34,425 nucleotides of DNA from CADCVW01 sp035644935 (GCA_035644935.1 DASQNO010000037.1:1-34425); one strand, 5' to 3'. Counted from the first letter of the stretch, positions 9,191-17,922 are shown. Numbers and translations: made by a program. Notes: generated by a model from the letters alone, not told the origin.

Positions 9191-10324
9191 ATGGACCCGC
9201 CAATGACTCAAGGCCGTTTAACGCTTGTTCGGCTGATCCCGGTCCTGGACTTCGGTGGCGCCGAGACCTTGTTCGAAATTCAGTCCACCTTGATCGACAG
9301 GTCGCGGTTCGATTTGCGGGTCTGCACCTTCTGGAAGGCCGGAGCCGCCGCCCGGATGCTCGAAGAAGGCGGAGTCCCCGTCGACGTTCTTGACGTCGAT
9401 CCGTCCATTCGCAATCCGCGGGCGACGCTCGCCCTGGCCAAGTATCTCAGGCGCGTGCGACCTGACATCCTGCAGGCCGGTATCGGCGAGGCTAACTTCC
9501 ACTGCGCTCTGGTTGCCAAGGCTTGCGGAGTGCCGCTGGTCATCATCGAGGAGCATGGGCTTCCCGATCGCCCGCTTCCCTATCGGCTCGTCCACGCCGT
9601 ACTCTACCGGATGGTTGATGCCATCATCGGTGTGTCGAAGATGGCGTGCGCTTATGTCGTCGAACGAGAGTTCGCGCCCACGCGCCGGGTCCACCTCCTG
9701 TACAATGCCATCGCGCAAGATTTCTTCGCGCCCGTGCAGCAGCGCAAGAGGGTCAACGGGCAGTTCACCTTCGTCAACGTCGGCCGCCTTCACCCGGTGA
9801 AGAACCAGGAACGCCTGATCCGGGCGTTTGCGCCCGTCGCCGCCGCTTGGCCGGGTGCCCGGCTCGTGATCGTCGGCGACGGGGAGTCGAAGGCCCGGCT
9901 GGCAGAGACGGTGGCCGAACTCGGTTTGCAGGACCGGGTTGAGCTTGCCGGCTACCGCGACGACGTACGTTCGATCGTGGAAGATGCGCACTGCTTCGTA
10001 TTTCCATCCCTCACCGAATCGTTCGGGATCGCCGCGCTCGAGGCCATGGCGCGCGGACTCCCCTGCATAGCCTCCTCGGGAGGCGCTCTGCCCGAGGTCG
10101 TCGGCGATCTGGGTGAACGCTGGATCGTGGACGCGCTCGACGTCGCGGCTTGGACGCGCGCGTTAACCGACATGATGGGGCTGGACGCCACGTCCTACGC
10201 AGCCCTGTCGCGCCGGGCGCGGGAGATTGCGGAGCGACATACGCCCGAGCGCCATGGACGGGAACTGCACGAGCTCTACGACCGCCTGCTTGCGGCCAAG
10301 GGAATCGAGCGCCCGCGCGATTGA
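9191..10324 (+). CDS. Glycosyltransferase family 4
   Basis: A retaining GT-B enzyme of about 377 residues. The N terminus has LVRLIPVLDFGGAETLFEIQ, where the GGAE loop is typical of GT4. The C-terminal domain has NVGRLHPVKNQERLIRAF and the E-x7-E donor motif in ESFGIAALEAMARGLPCIAS. The reading frame is open to 9116, but that extension is Arg/Leu-rich. I use the ATG at 9191, with a second ATG at 9203 equally possible because neither has a strong Shine-Dalgarno. It is a short unit flanked by genes on the other strand: divergent from the GT2 and convergent with the next GT4. Confidence 0.9.
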   Translation: MDPPMTQGRLTLVRLIPVLDFGGAETLFEIQSTLIDRSRFDLRVCTFWKAGAAARMLEEGGVPVDVLDVDPSIRNPRATLALAKYLRRVRPDILQAGIGEANFHCALVAKACGVPLVIIEEHGLPDRPLPYRLVHAVLYRMVDAIIGVSKMACAYVVEREFAPTRRVHLLYNAIAQDFFAPVQQRKRVNGQFTFVNVGRLHPVKNQERLIRAFAPVAAAWPGARLVIVGDGESKARLAETVAELGLQDRVELAGYRDDVRSIVEDAHCFVFPSLTESFGIAALEAMARGLPCIASSGGALPEVVGDLGERWIVDALDVAAWTRALTDMMGLDATSYAALSRRAREIAERHTPERHGRELHELYDRLLAAKGIERPRD

Positions 10325-10337
10325 ACCGCCAGGGGCG

Positions 10338-11510
10338 CTAAGGCCGGTGGCTCGCCCGCACGCCCTTCTTCTTCAGAAGTTCGGTATACAGCGCATCGAT
10401 GTCCGCCGCGTAGCGTTCGGCCCCGAACAACGCCTTCGCGCGGGCATAGCCAAGTTCGCCCATGCTGGTGCACAGTTCAGGATCGCGGGCGAGAGCCAGA
10501 ACCGCAGCGCTGAGTTGTTCCGGCCGCGCGGGCTCGACCAGAATGGCCGTCGCACCCTCCTCCACCACCGTGGGAATTCCGCCCACGCGCGTTGCGATCA
10601 CCGGAAGGCGCGCAAACATGGCTTCGACCAGGACCAACCCGAACGCCTCGGTCGCAGCGGGATGGACCATGATATCCATCGCCTCGAAATAGGGACGCGT
10701 ATCGCCCTGATAGCCTGCAAAGGTCACGTGGGGCGCGACGCCGAGTTCACGCGCCAACGCCTCCAGCATCGCGCCGTCCGGCCCCTCGCCCACGAGGAGC
10801 AGCGAAGCATCGATGCCCCCCGCGCGGATGTGCGGCAACGCCCGTATCGCGTCGCTGAACTTCTTATGGCTGTCGAACAACCGGCCGACGCATCCGATCA
10901 CAAGACCCGACGGCGCCATATTCATGGACGCGCGGATCGCCGCTACCGCGCGGGGAGGCGACGGCGAGCTTTCCACCACCCCGTTCAACACGGTGCTGAC
11001 GCGGGAGGCTGGCAGTCCCAGCGTTTGCAGCAGGTATGCGCCCGTCGCGGGAGATACGGCGAGCGACCGGTCACCAAGCGCAATCAGCGCCCGGTAGAGC
11101 GCAGTTCCCATTCGGCCCCGTCGTTGATTGTCCGGGTCCGACGTCTCCTCGGCAAGAATCACCGGCACGCGGGCCAGCCGTCCGCCGATGGCAGCAAGGC
11201 TGATGCCCTCAACCACGGCGCCATGCGCTATATCGGCCCCGAACCGCCGAAGCGCGCGAAAGGCGCGCCAGTGCGATCGGGGATCGAGCGGATAGCGAAG
11301 CACCCCGACCTCTACCACCGGACAACCGGCATCCCGAAGCTGTTGGGGCAGCACGCCGATCGCCTTTGTGCAGATCACGAGCTGTTCGTAGCGATCACTG
11401 GGCAAGAGGCGGGCAAGCGTCAGTCGCGTCTGCTCGACTCCGCCCGACCCGACGGTTTCTAGGCAATGCGCGACGCGGATACGCCGCGGCCTGGTGGAAA
11501 TCGGTGGCAT
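10338..11510 (-). CDS. Glycosyltransferase family 4
   Basis: The 390-residue GT-B enzyme begins near the conserved RVAHCLETVGSGGVEQTRLTL. Its C-terminal half has GCVGRLFDSHKKFSDAI and the E-x7-E motif within EAFGLVLVEAMFARLPVIA, followed by VGGIPTVVEEG. The frame stays open back to 11855, inside the upstream gene, but the ATG at 11510 lies 10 bp after that gene's stop and starts just before the conserved N terminus. The pair 11521-12765 and 10338-11510 therefore reads as a two-gene unit. Donor and acceptor are unknown. Confidence 0.9.
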   Translation of the reverse strand: MPPISTRPRRIRVAHCLETVGSGGVEQTRLTLARLLPSDRYEQLVICTKAIGVLPQQLRDAGCPVVEVGVLRYPLDPRSHWRAFRALRRFGADIAHGAVVEGISLAAIGGRLARVPVILAEETSDPDNQRRGRMGTALYRALIALGDRSLAVSPATGAYLLQTLGLPASRVSTVLNGVVESSPSPPRAVAAIRASMNMAPSGLVIGCVGRLFDSHKKFSDAIRALPHIRAGGIDASLLLVGEGPDGAMLEALARELGVAPHVTFAGYQGDTRPYFEAMDIMVHPAATEAFGLVLVEAMFARLPVIATRVGGIPTVVEEGATAILVEPARPEQLSAAVLALARDPELCTSMGELGYARAKALFGAERYAADIDALYTELLKKKGVRASHRP

Positions 11511-11520
11511 CGGCGAGCTT

Positions 11521-12765
11521 TCAGGCGGCTTCACGGCGGCTGGCACCGACGAGGGCTCGTAACGACTGCAGGGCTTGGAAGTAACTGGCCGCCGAACGCG
11601 AAATGGAAAAGCTGCCCACCCCCGTAGCCCGCGCGCGATCCCGAAACGCTTCCCGATCGACGAGTATGTCCTGGATAAGCCAATCGGCGGCTGCCTCCGG
11701 CCCCGCCGATTCGTCGAGAAACACGCCCGCGTCCGACGCCGGACGCGTGTCCCCGATCGCCGCCGTCCCCACCACCGGCAATCCGCACAGGAGATATTCC
11801 GCAAGCTTGATCGGCGCGACGGCTTGCGTCGAGAAACTCGTCTTTCGGTATGCAATGCCGAGGTCGGCCGCAGCGAGGTAACGCGGCACGGCAGCGGGCG
11901 GCACGGCCATCACCGTCGCTTGTGCGGCAATCTCGGGATGAGACGCGGCCAGCGCGGCGCGCGCCCGATCGGGCGACCCGCTCAGCACCAACAGCCTTGC
12001 GTCCGGGCGGCGGCGCTGAACTTCGTTCATCAGAGCTCCCATGGCGTCGAAACGATATTGCGGGCCTACAGACCCGGCGTAAACGAGGAGCGGGCTCGTC
12101 TCGTCGATGCCAAGTTCCTGGCGCATCGCCGACCGCGTGGCAGCGTCGCCGGGAGCAAACAGCCGCTCGTCGCGCCCATTCGTTACGACGCGGAACCGGT
12201 CGCGCGTCACCTTTGGCGCCGTGGTCCCCGCGTTCGCGCGTTGGAGAAGGATGTCTCCTCCCCGTTCCGAGCGCACGAGTACCGAAGCCGACGCACGCAC
12301 GATCCGCGCCTCCGCCGCTCTCAGCACCCGGTACGTGGCGCTTCGTGGCGACATGCCCGCGAAATCCACGCGCTCGTCCGCAGGCAGACCATCCGAGTCG
12401 AAGATGATCGGGGGCAACGGGGATAGGCTGGCGGCAAGCGTCATGACCGAAGGCATGAAGCCGCGCGGCATAAGCGCATCGGACCCGAAATGTTTTGCGG
12501 CACGGTGGATCGCGACCGCGCCCGCCATCGCCGACGCAACCGCCCCGGCAGAACCCAACCCGCGCAAAATCTTGACCGCGCGGTAGCCGCTACCCGCCTG
12601 CTCGCACGTTCGGCGAACCTGCTCGGTCAACGCGCGATCGCCCCACCTGAACTGGAGAATGTCGACCGTAACGCCTCCGCGTCGCAGCTCACGGAAAATG
12701 GGGAGAAAGAGACTTTCCAGATACGTGAGCTCAGGCGCGTCCCAGGTGATGAACAGAACGCGCAT
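11521..12765 (-). CDS. Glycosyltransferase family 4-like protein
   Basis: The 414-residue protein opens MRVLFITWDAPELTYLESLFLPIFRELRRGG, a GT-B N-terminal strand and helix. It has FDSDGLPADERVDF in the middle and a C-terminal donor domain with LVYAGSVGPQYRFDAM and IAYRKTSFSTQAVAPIKLAEYLLCGLPVVG. The E-x7-E motif is less canonical than in the neighbouring GT4 genes (Lys-Leu-Ala-Glu-Tyr is retained). It is the first gene of a two-gene minus-strand unit and is divergent from asnB, with about 120 bp between them. It is probably a transferase for the same polysaccharide. Confidence 0.83.
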   Translation of the reverse strand: MRVLFITWDAPELTYLESLFLPIFRELRRGGVTVDILQFRWGDRALTEQVRRTCEQAGSGYRAVKILRGLGSAGAVASAMAGAVAIHRAAKHFGSDALMPRGFMPSVMTLAASLSPLPPIIFDSDGLPADERVDFAGMSPRSATYRVLRAAEARIVRASASVLVRSERGGDILLQRANAGTTAPKVTRDRFRVVTNGRDERLFAPGDAATRSAMRQELGIDETSPLLVYAGSVGPQYRFDAMGALMNEVQRRRPDARLLVLSGSPDRARAALAASHPEIAAQATVMAVPPAAVPRYLAAADLGIAYRKTSFSTQAVAPIKLAEYLLCGLPVVGTAAIGDTRPASDAGVFLDESAGPEAAADWLIQDILVDREAFRDRARATGVGSFSISRSAASYFQALQSLRALVGASRREAA

Positions 12766-12887
12766 GGCTTGAACTCCGTTGACATGCCGTGGACAGCCGC
12801 CCTCCCCGGCACGATCCGGCTTTTGCGAAACACGGCAAACTCTCTAGAGCCCTTATCGAACCCCGAAAGCCGTTAAATGAGCTGCAG

Positions 12888-14867
12888 ATGTGTGGAATAG
12901 CCGGGCTGATTTCGCACCGGCCCGTGGATGCATCGCAGCTGCGGGGGATGACGGACCCGATCGCCCACCGCGGACCTGACGATGAGGGCATGTGGATCGA
13001 TGACGAGGCGCACGTCGGGTTGGGCTTCCGACGCTTGTCGATCATCGAGCTGTCTCCCGCGGGTCACCAGCCCATGCACTCCAAGGACGGACGCTACGTC
13101 GTCAGCTTCAACGGCGAAATCTACAACCATGCCGCGATCCGCCGCGAGCTCGAAGGTCTTCACGGAACGCGCGCATGGCTCGGCCATTCCGATACGGAAA
13201 CGCTCGTTGAGGCTATCTGCACCTGGGGCCTCCGCGCGGCCATCGAGCGCTGCGTGGGCATGTTCGCCATCGCCGTTTGGGACAAGCGCGCACGGTGGTT
13301 GCATCTCATCCGCGATCGCTTCGGCGAGAAGCCACTCTATTACGGCTGGGTCGGCGGCGACTTCGTATACGGGTCGGAGCTCAAGTCGTTTCGCGCGCAT
13401 CGCCGCTTCAACAACCCCGTCGATCGCCAGTCGCTCGGGCTGCTCGCCTCCCGCAACTACATCCCCGCCCCGCACTCGATCTTCGAGGGCATATTCAAAC
13501 TTGAGCCCGGCTGCATTCTTTCGATCGATCCGGCGGGTGCTCGCCTGCCGCTGACCCGCGCGCCCGAGCCGGATGGCCCCCTGGGAACCTGCATCATCGA
13601 ACGTTACTGGCGTTATCGCGATGTCGTCGCCGCTGGACTGCGCGATCCGATCACCGACGAAGCGGACGCGCTGGATCACCTCGACAGAGTACTGGGCGAG
13701 GCGATTGCCGGGCAGGCGGTGGCAGACGTGCCCGTCGGCGCGTTCCTGTCCGGCGGCGTTGATTCGTCCATGGTGGTCGCGCTCTACCAGAAACACGCTC
13801 CTGGCCCGGTGCGCACCTTCTCCTTGGGCTTCGCGCAAGCCGGCTTCGACGAGGCCGGATACGCCCGCGCCGTCGCCGCGCATTTCGGAACGGAGCACAA
13901 CGAACGCTACGTCACCGTCGCCGAAACCCAGAACGTCATACCGCTGCTGCCGGCGATGTACGACGAACCGTTCGCCGACTCCTCGCAAATCCCGACGCAC
14001 CTGGTCAGCCGCTTCGCCCGCGAACAGGTCACGGTGGCGCTTTCCGGCGACGGGGGCGACGAGCTATTCGGCGGCTACAACCGCTACCTGTCCGCGGCAA
14101 AGGTTTGGCGCCTGCTCGACCGCCTTCCCGCTTCGGTGCGCAGCGCGATCGGGCGTTCGCTCGGCGCGCTGCCGCCTGCGGCGTGGAACCGGCTCGCCGG
14201 CCTTCTCCCAGGCGAGCGCCCGCCCCATTTCGGAGGCAAGGTCCAGAAGGGTCTGCGCACGGTCGGTAGCGCCCGGAACCTCCAGGACGTCTTCACCAGC
14301 TTCTTGGACGAATGGAGCGGCGAACCATCGCCCGTAATCGGCGTCGAACGGGCGATGGCCGGCGGCGGCTTCGATCTGGGTAGCAGTGCGCCGGACGCCA
14401 CGCGCATGATGTACTGCGATGCTGTGACCTATCTGCCCGACGATATCCTGTGCAAGGTAGATCGCGCGGCGATGGCCGTAAGTTTGGAAACACGCGTCCC
14501 TTTTCTCGACCACCGCGTTGCAGCGCTGGCAGCGCGCATCCCCGTTTCGATGAACATTTCGGGGGACACGGGCAAACTGATGGTGCGCAAACTGCTTTAC
14601 CGGCAAGCGCCGCGTGCGTTGTTCGAGCGGCCCAAGGCGGGCTTTGCGATCCCCATCGGCGATTGGCTGCGGGGTCCCTTGCGGGCCTGGGCGGAGGACC
14701 TGCTGGATGCAAGCCGGATGAAGCACGAGGGGTTTTTCGACGTCGAACGGATCCAGCGCCGCTGGACTGCGCACGTGTCGGGTACCCAGGACTCCACCGC
14801 CGCGCTTTGGGCCGTGCTGATGTTTCAGGCGTGGCACCGTACGTCGCCGTACCAGTCCCCGGAATGA
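12888..14867 (+). CDS. asnB: Asparagine synthase (glutamine-hydrolysing), EPS-locus AsnB type
   Basis: The 659-residue enzyme starts MCGIAGLIS, so removal of Met exposes the N-terminal Cys nucleophile of the class II glutamine amidotransferase domain. That domain also shows AHRGPDDEG and VSFNGEIYNH. The synthetase domain carries the ATP pyrophosphatase loop SGGVDSS (about 288-294), SGDGGDELFGGYNRY and RVPFLDH. The frame is open 33 codons further upstream, but only the ATG at 12888 gives a functional N terminus. AsnB-type proteins are common in polysaccharide clusters, where they may amidate sugar acids rather than make asparagine. Its complete glutaminase site separates it from the RiPP cyclase at 17952. 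Confidence 0.93.
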   Translation: MCGIAGLISHRPVDASQLRGMTDPIAHRGPDDEGMWIDDEAHVGLGFRRLSIIELSPAGHQPMHSKDGRYVVSFNGEIYNHAAIRRELEGLHGTRAWLGHSDTETLVEAICTWGLRAAIERCVGMFAIAVWDKRARWLHLIRDRFGEKPLYYGWVGGDFVYGSELKSFRAHRRFNNPVDRQSLGLLASRNYIPAPHSIFEGIFKLEPGCILSIDPAGARLPLTRAPEPDGPLGTCIIERYWRYRDVVAAGLRDPITDEADALDHLDRVLGEAIAGQAVADVPVGAFLSGGVDSSMVVALYQKHAPGPVRTFSLGFAQAGFDEAGYARAVAAHFGTEHNERYVTVAETQNVIPLLPAMYDEPFADSSQIPTHLVSRFAREQVTVALSGDGGDELFGGYNRYLSAAKVWRLLDRLPASVRSAIGRSLGALPPAAWNRLAGLLPGERPPHFGGKVQKGLRTVGSARNLQDVFTSFLDEWSGEPSPVIGVERAMAGGGFDLGSSAPDATRMMYCDAVTYLPDDILCKVDRAAMAVSLETRVPFLDHRVAALAARIPVSMNISGDTGKLMVRKLLYRQAPRALFERPKAGFAIPIGDWLRGPLRAWAEDLLDASRMKHEGFFDVERIQRRWTAHVSGTQDSTAALWAVLMFQAWHRTSPYQSPE

Positions 14868-14901
14868 GCGTCGCAGGCGGGTCACAGGTTATTCTGCAAA
14901 G

Positions 14902-14920
14902 GCTTAAACGCCGTTTAGGC
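14902..14920. promoter_or_regulatory. Imperfect dyad upstream of the adhesin gene
   Basis: A palindrome with arms TAAACG and CGTTTA around one central base sits about 65 bp before the adhesin ATG. Outer bases extend the pairing to about nine positions. It could bind a regulator or form a weak hairpin after asnB. No T run follows, so terminator function is doubtful. Confidence 0.3.
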
Positions 14921-14984
14921 GATTGCATTGGTGGCCGGAAACGGTAGGTTCCGCGCCGATCGATAACCAACGAGGGAGTAGAAT

Positions 14985-17066
14985 ATGATGGTCCGACTGA
15001 CGACGAAGGCTGCCCTGTTTGCGGCCACCAGCATGGCGATAGTCGCCGTTGCATCGCCGGCGCAGGCGCAGAATGCTACAACGGCCACCAGCACGGCGAT
15101 CGGCCCCAACAGCGACGCCACCGGGAACAACAGCACGGCGGTGGGCAGCGACGCCGACGCGACGGCGGACAACACCACGGCGGTGGGCGCCGACAGCGAG
15201 GCTTCGGGACTGGGTTCGTCGGCCTTCGGCTTCACCGCGACCGCGCGCGGCGAACGCTCGCTTGCGGCCGGCAACACCGCGGTAGCGAACGGCAATCGTT
15301 CGACCGCGGTTGGTAACGTGTCCAGCGCGCTTGGCGCGTTCAGCAGCGCTTTTGGCAACAACGCCAACGCGAACGTTGACAACACAACGGCCATCGGTTC
15401 GGTGACGACCGCAAGCGGCCTCGGCTCTTCCGCATTCGGCTTCACCGCGACGGCGCGGGGCGAGCGCTCATTGGCGGTCGGCAACACTGCGGTCGCAGAC
15501 GGCCCTCGCTCGACGGCCATCGGTAACGTTTCGAGCGCACTTGGGAACTTCAGCACCGCGGTCGGCAACAACGCCAACGCCAACGTTGAAAATTCGACCG
15601 CGCTTGGTTCGGCATCGAATGCGACGGGCATCGGATCGGCAGCCATCGGCTTCACCGCGACGGCCCGCGGCGAGCGCTCGCTTGCCGTCGGCAACACCGC
15701 GGTGGCGAATGGTTCACGGTCGACGGCCGTCGGCAACGTGTCGAGCGCGTTGGGTACTTCCAGCACCGCGATGGGCAACAATGCCAATGCGAACGCCGAC
15801 GAATCGACCGCGGTAGGTTCCGCCTCGACGGCCAACGGCTTGGGGTCCTCGGCGTTTGGCTTCACCGCAACCGCGCGCGGCGAGCGTTCGCTTGCGGTCG
15901 GCAACACCGCGGTGGCCAACGGCAACCGCTCCACTGCTGTCGGCAACGTTGCCAGCGCACTCGGTGACTTCAGCACCGCGCTGGGCAACAACGCCAACGC
16001 GAACGTCGCCGACGCCACGGCCTTGGGTGCGGGCGCGAATGCCAATGCGGTGGCGAGCATCGCGATCGGACGCGATGCACGAACCGAAACGGGTGTCGGC
16101 AGCCCCGCTGGCGCAGCGTCCCTTGGAACGTCGGTCGCGATCGGAAACGGTGCTCGCGCCACGAACGAAGACGCCGTGGCGCTCGGCGACTTGGCCAACG
16201 CTTCGGGCTTCCACTCCACTGCGATCGGCGGCGAGTCGGTTGCGTCCGGTGTCGGTTCGCAGGCGTTCGGCTGGCAGGCGCGCTCGACGGGCACCACCTC
16301 GCTCGCTGTCGGGCATCAGGCTGTTGCGACGGCCAACAACGCGTCCGCAGTCGGCAAGAACGCCACCGCCGGCTTCGCCAACTCGACGGCGGTTGGTTTC
16401 CAGGCGACCACAACGCGTGACAACCAGGTCATGCTCGGCAGCAGGGCCGCGGCTGCAACCGGCACGGCCGCCGCAGTTCCCGGTTCATCGGTGACGATCG
16501 GCGATATCGCAGCCAGCACGGCGGCGCAGTCGGGTGCCACGGACGTGATGACCGTTGACGCCAACGGCACTGTGGGTCGGGATACGACCATCCGTTCGGC
16601 GATCAACGCCAACACCACCAACATCGCTGCTCAGAATGCCCAGATCGGTACGCTGTTCAACAATGTCGGTGCCATCCAGACCGTCAATGCCACGCAGACA
16701 ACGCAGATTACCGCGTTGCAGACGGGCGCGGCCGCTCAGGGAGCTCGGATCTCCACTTTGGAGACCGGGTTTACGAACCTGCAGACGGGCATGGCGACCT
16801 TGTCGGGTCTGACGTCGCGCAATCGCGTTGACATCCGCAAGGCCAATGAAGGCGTCGCGATGGCGCTAGCGATGGACACGCCCAATGTTCCGGCCGGCGC
16901 TCGTTTCGCGCTGTCGGGCGGCATCGGCTACTATCAGAACAAGGCTTCGGTTGCGACCGCGGTGTCGGCCGCGGTCGGCGCCATGTCGACCGTATCGGCA
17001 GGCGTCGGTGTCGGGTTCGACTCAGGCGAAGTCGGTGCCCGCGCCGGCTTCCAGATCGCTTTCTGA
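14985..17066 (+). CDS. Trimeric autotransporter adhesin, YadA-like
   Basis: The 693-residue protein has a Sec signal peptide of about 29 residues (positively charged start, hydrophobic core, cleavage near SPAQAQ). A long head of degenerate 14-residue YadA/Hep_Hag repeats follows (STAVGN, NTTAIGS, SSAFGF and similar). Then come a short neck and coiled-coil stalk (about 525-610, with NANTTNIAAQNAQIGTLFNN and heptad-like spacing) and a C-terminal YadA anchor of about 75 residues ending in ARAGFQIAF, with a terminal Phe as in outer-membrane beta-barrels. Three chains would form one barrel and display the head outside the cell for adhesion or autoagglutination. The ATG at 14985 has AGGGAG upstream. 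Placement inside a surface-polysaccharide locus suggests shared surface biology. Confidence 0.92.
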   Translation: MMVRLTTKAALFAATSMAIVAVASPAQAQNATTATSTAIGPNSDATGNNSTAVGSDADATADNTTAVGADSEASGLGSSAFGFTATARGERSLAAGNTAVANGNRSTAVGNVSSALGAFSSAFGNNANANVDNTTAIGSVTTASGLGSSAFGFTATARGERSLAVGNTAVADGPRSTAIGNVSSALGNFSTAVGNNANANVENSTALGSASNATGIGSAAIGFTATARGERSLAVGNTAVANGSRSTAVGNVSSALGTSSTAMGNNANANADESTAVGSASTANGLGSSAFGFTATARGERSLAVGNTAVANGNRSTAVGNVASALGDFSTALGNNANANVADATALGAGANANAVASIAIGRDARTETGVGSPAGAASLGTSVAIGNGARATNEDAVALGDLANASGFHSTAIGGESVASGVGSQAFGWQARSTGTTSLAVGHQAVATANNASAVGKNATAGFANSTAVGFQATTTRDNQVMLGSRAAAATGTAAAVPGSSVTIGDIAASTAAQSGATDVMTVDANGTVGRDTTIRSAINANTTNIAAQNAQIGTLFNNVGAIQTVNATQTTQITALQTGAAAQGARISTLETGFTNLQTGMATLSGLTSRNRVDIRKANEGVAMALAMDTPNVPAGARFALSGGIGYYQNKASVATAVSAAVGAMSTVSAGVGVGFDSGEVGARAGFQIAF
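15132..16034 (+). repeat. 210-bp in-frame tandem repeat in the adhesin head
   Basis: The unit is 210 bp (70 residues, five 14-residue sub-repeats) and contains the invariant block FTATARGERSLA. Full copies are at 15300-15509, 15510-15719 and 15720-15929. A 168-bp copy lacking one sub-repeat is at 15132-15299, and a partial copy begins at 15930. The shared block starts at 15251, 15461, 15671 and 15881, exactly 210 bp apart. Copies differ mostly by substitutions. Such an array can gain or lose units by recombination, changing head length without a frameshift. Confidence 0.9.
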
Positions 17067-17089
17067 TCTTGAGATCTGATTTGAAGTCG

Positions 17090-17608
17090 ATGGTTGCAAA
17101 CGGGTCGGGGCTTTTTGCTCCGGCCCGTAAGCTTTCGCTCTTGCTGGCTTTGTCCGTCGGCACATCGGCTGCCGCGCAGGCGCAGCCACGGCCGGTCGCG
17201 CCGACGGTCGTTGTGGCACCCGATCTGCAAACCGTGAACAAGCTCGTCTGGTCGACGTTGGCCGCGATCGATCACGGGAACCTCACCGGCAATTACTCGG
17301 TTTTACGGGATCTCGGCGCGCCGGGGTTCCAGGCCAACAACAATGCAGCAACGCTGGCCGGGGTTTTTGCGCAGGTGCGCGACCAACGCATAGATCTGTC
17401 GAATACGCTGCTGCTGGCCCCCTCCTATGAATTCACGCCAGGCATAGTTAACGGGCTTCTGCGCGCTCGCGGCGCGTTCGGCCTGCGCCCCACGGCCGTT
17501 CGGTTCGATCTTCTTTACGCGAACATTGCGGGCAGGTGGCAGCTGTTCGGAGTTGCCGTGGCGCCCGTTCCCATGCCTGTGACCCAGGCGGTGCCAACTA
17601 GGCGCTGA
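17090..17608 (+). CDS. Small exported protein of unknown function, downstream of the adhesin
   Basis: I do not recognise a named family. The 172-residue product has a likely Sec signal peptide (RKLSLLLALSVGTSAAAQAQ) with no lipobox cysteine, so it should be periplasmic or secreted. The mature part has TVNKLVWSTLAAIDHGNLTGNYSVL and ends in a strand GRWQLFGVAVAP, a pattern reminiscent of NTF2-like periplasmic domains, though that is only an impression. The ATG at 17090 is preferred over in-frame TTG codons at 17069 and 17081. It starts 23 bp after the adhesin stop, so it is probably co-transcribed and may help export or assemble the adhesin, but nothing proves that. Confidence 0.65.
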   Translation: MVANGSGLFAPARKLSLLLALSVGTSAAAQAQPRPVAPTVVVAPDLQTVNKLVWSTLAAIDHGNLTGNYSVLRDLGAPGFQANNNAATLAGVFAQVRDQRIDLSNTLLLAPSYEFTPGIVNGLLRARGAFGLRPTAVRFDLLYANIAGRWQLFGVAVAPVPMPVTQAVPTRR

Positions 17609-17760
17609 AACGGCTGCGCTTGCGCGTTGGCCGTTCCGAACGTATTTTTAAAGTGACAGTTTGCGACATTCGCGGGTTCATATCCGCGCGGTTGCAGGTG
17701 AGCACTTGCATATCGGGGTCAAGCCGTTAGTTCGTGAGCAGCCATCGCAAGGAGAATGTT

Positions 17761-17898
17761 GTGAACAATCGTTTTAATCCAGAAACCGCAGCCAAGCATG
17801 ATTGGATGCGTCCCGAGCTTCGCGTTATCGAGGCCGGTTCCGCAGAAAGCGGTGAGGCGGGCGCCCAGCAGGATGCCTCCGCTCCTCAGCGTTCGTAA
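17761..17898 (+). CDS. RiPP (lasso-type) precursor peptide, 45 residues
   Basis: This short gene starts at GTG 17761 and has the strongest Shine-Dalgarno in the area (AAGGAGA at 17749-17755, six bases upstream). The product begins MNNRFNPETAAKHDW and continues MRPELRVIEAGSAESG. The Pro-x-Leu segment (P18, L20) preceded by an aromatic W15 resembles the Y-x-x-P-x-L leader motif read by PqqD-like RRE proteins of lasso clusters. The last 15 residues are GEAGAQQDASAPQRS. If Gly31 is core residue 1, Asp38 would be residue 8, allowing an eight-member macrolactam ring and a seven-residue tail. The usual Thr at position -2 is absent, so the core start is uncertain; Ala25/Glu32 and Ser30/Asp38 are alternatives. 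It ends in Ser, matching the kinase-like gene in the cluster. Confidence 0.7.
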   Translation: MNNRFNPETAAKHDWMRPELRVIEAGSAESGEAGAQQDASAPQRS

Positions 17899-17922
17899 CG
17901 CACATAGATGACGGGTTGACCG

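Noticed and set aside
10227..11462. Plus-strand open frame of 411 codons opposite the GT4 gene
   Set aside because: No family features, composition typical of antisense frames, and the minus strand holds full GT4 motifs.
12888..14867. AsnB considered as the RiPP cyclase
   Set aside because: It keeps the Met-Cys-Gly glutaminase N terminus and sits with glycosyltransferases; the 17952 gene next to the precursor fits much better.
15132..16034. Regular DNA repeats that might suggest a CRISPR array
   Set aside because: The unit is 210 bp, in frame, without unique spacers, and encodes adhesin head repeats.
17653..17730. Short GTG-initiated frame upstream of the precursor, considered as a second precursor
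   Set aside because: No Shine-Dalgarno, no leader motif and no acidic residue placed for a ring.
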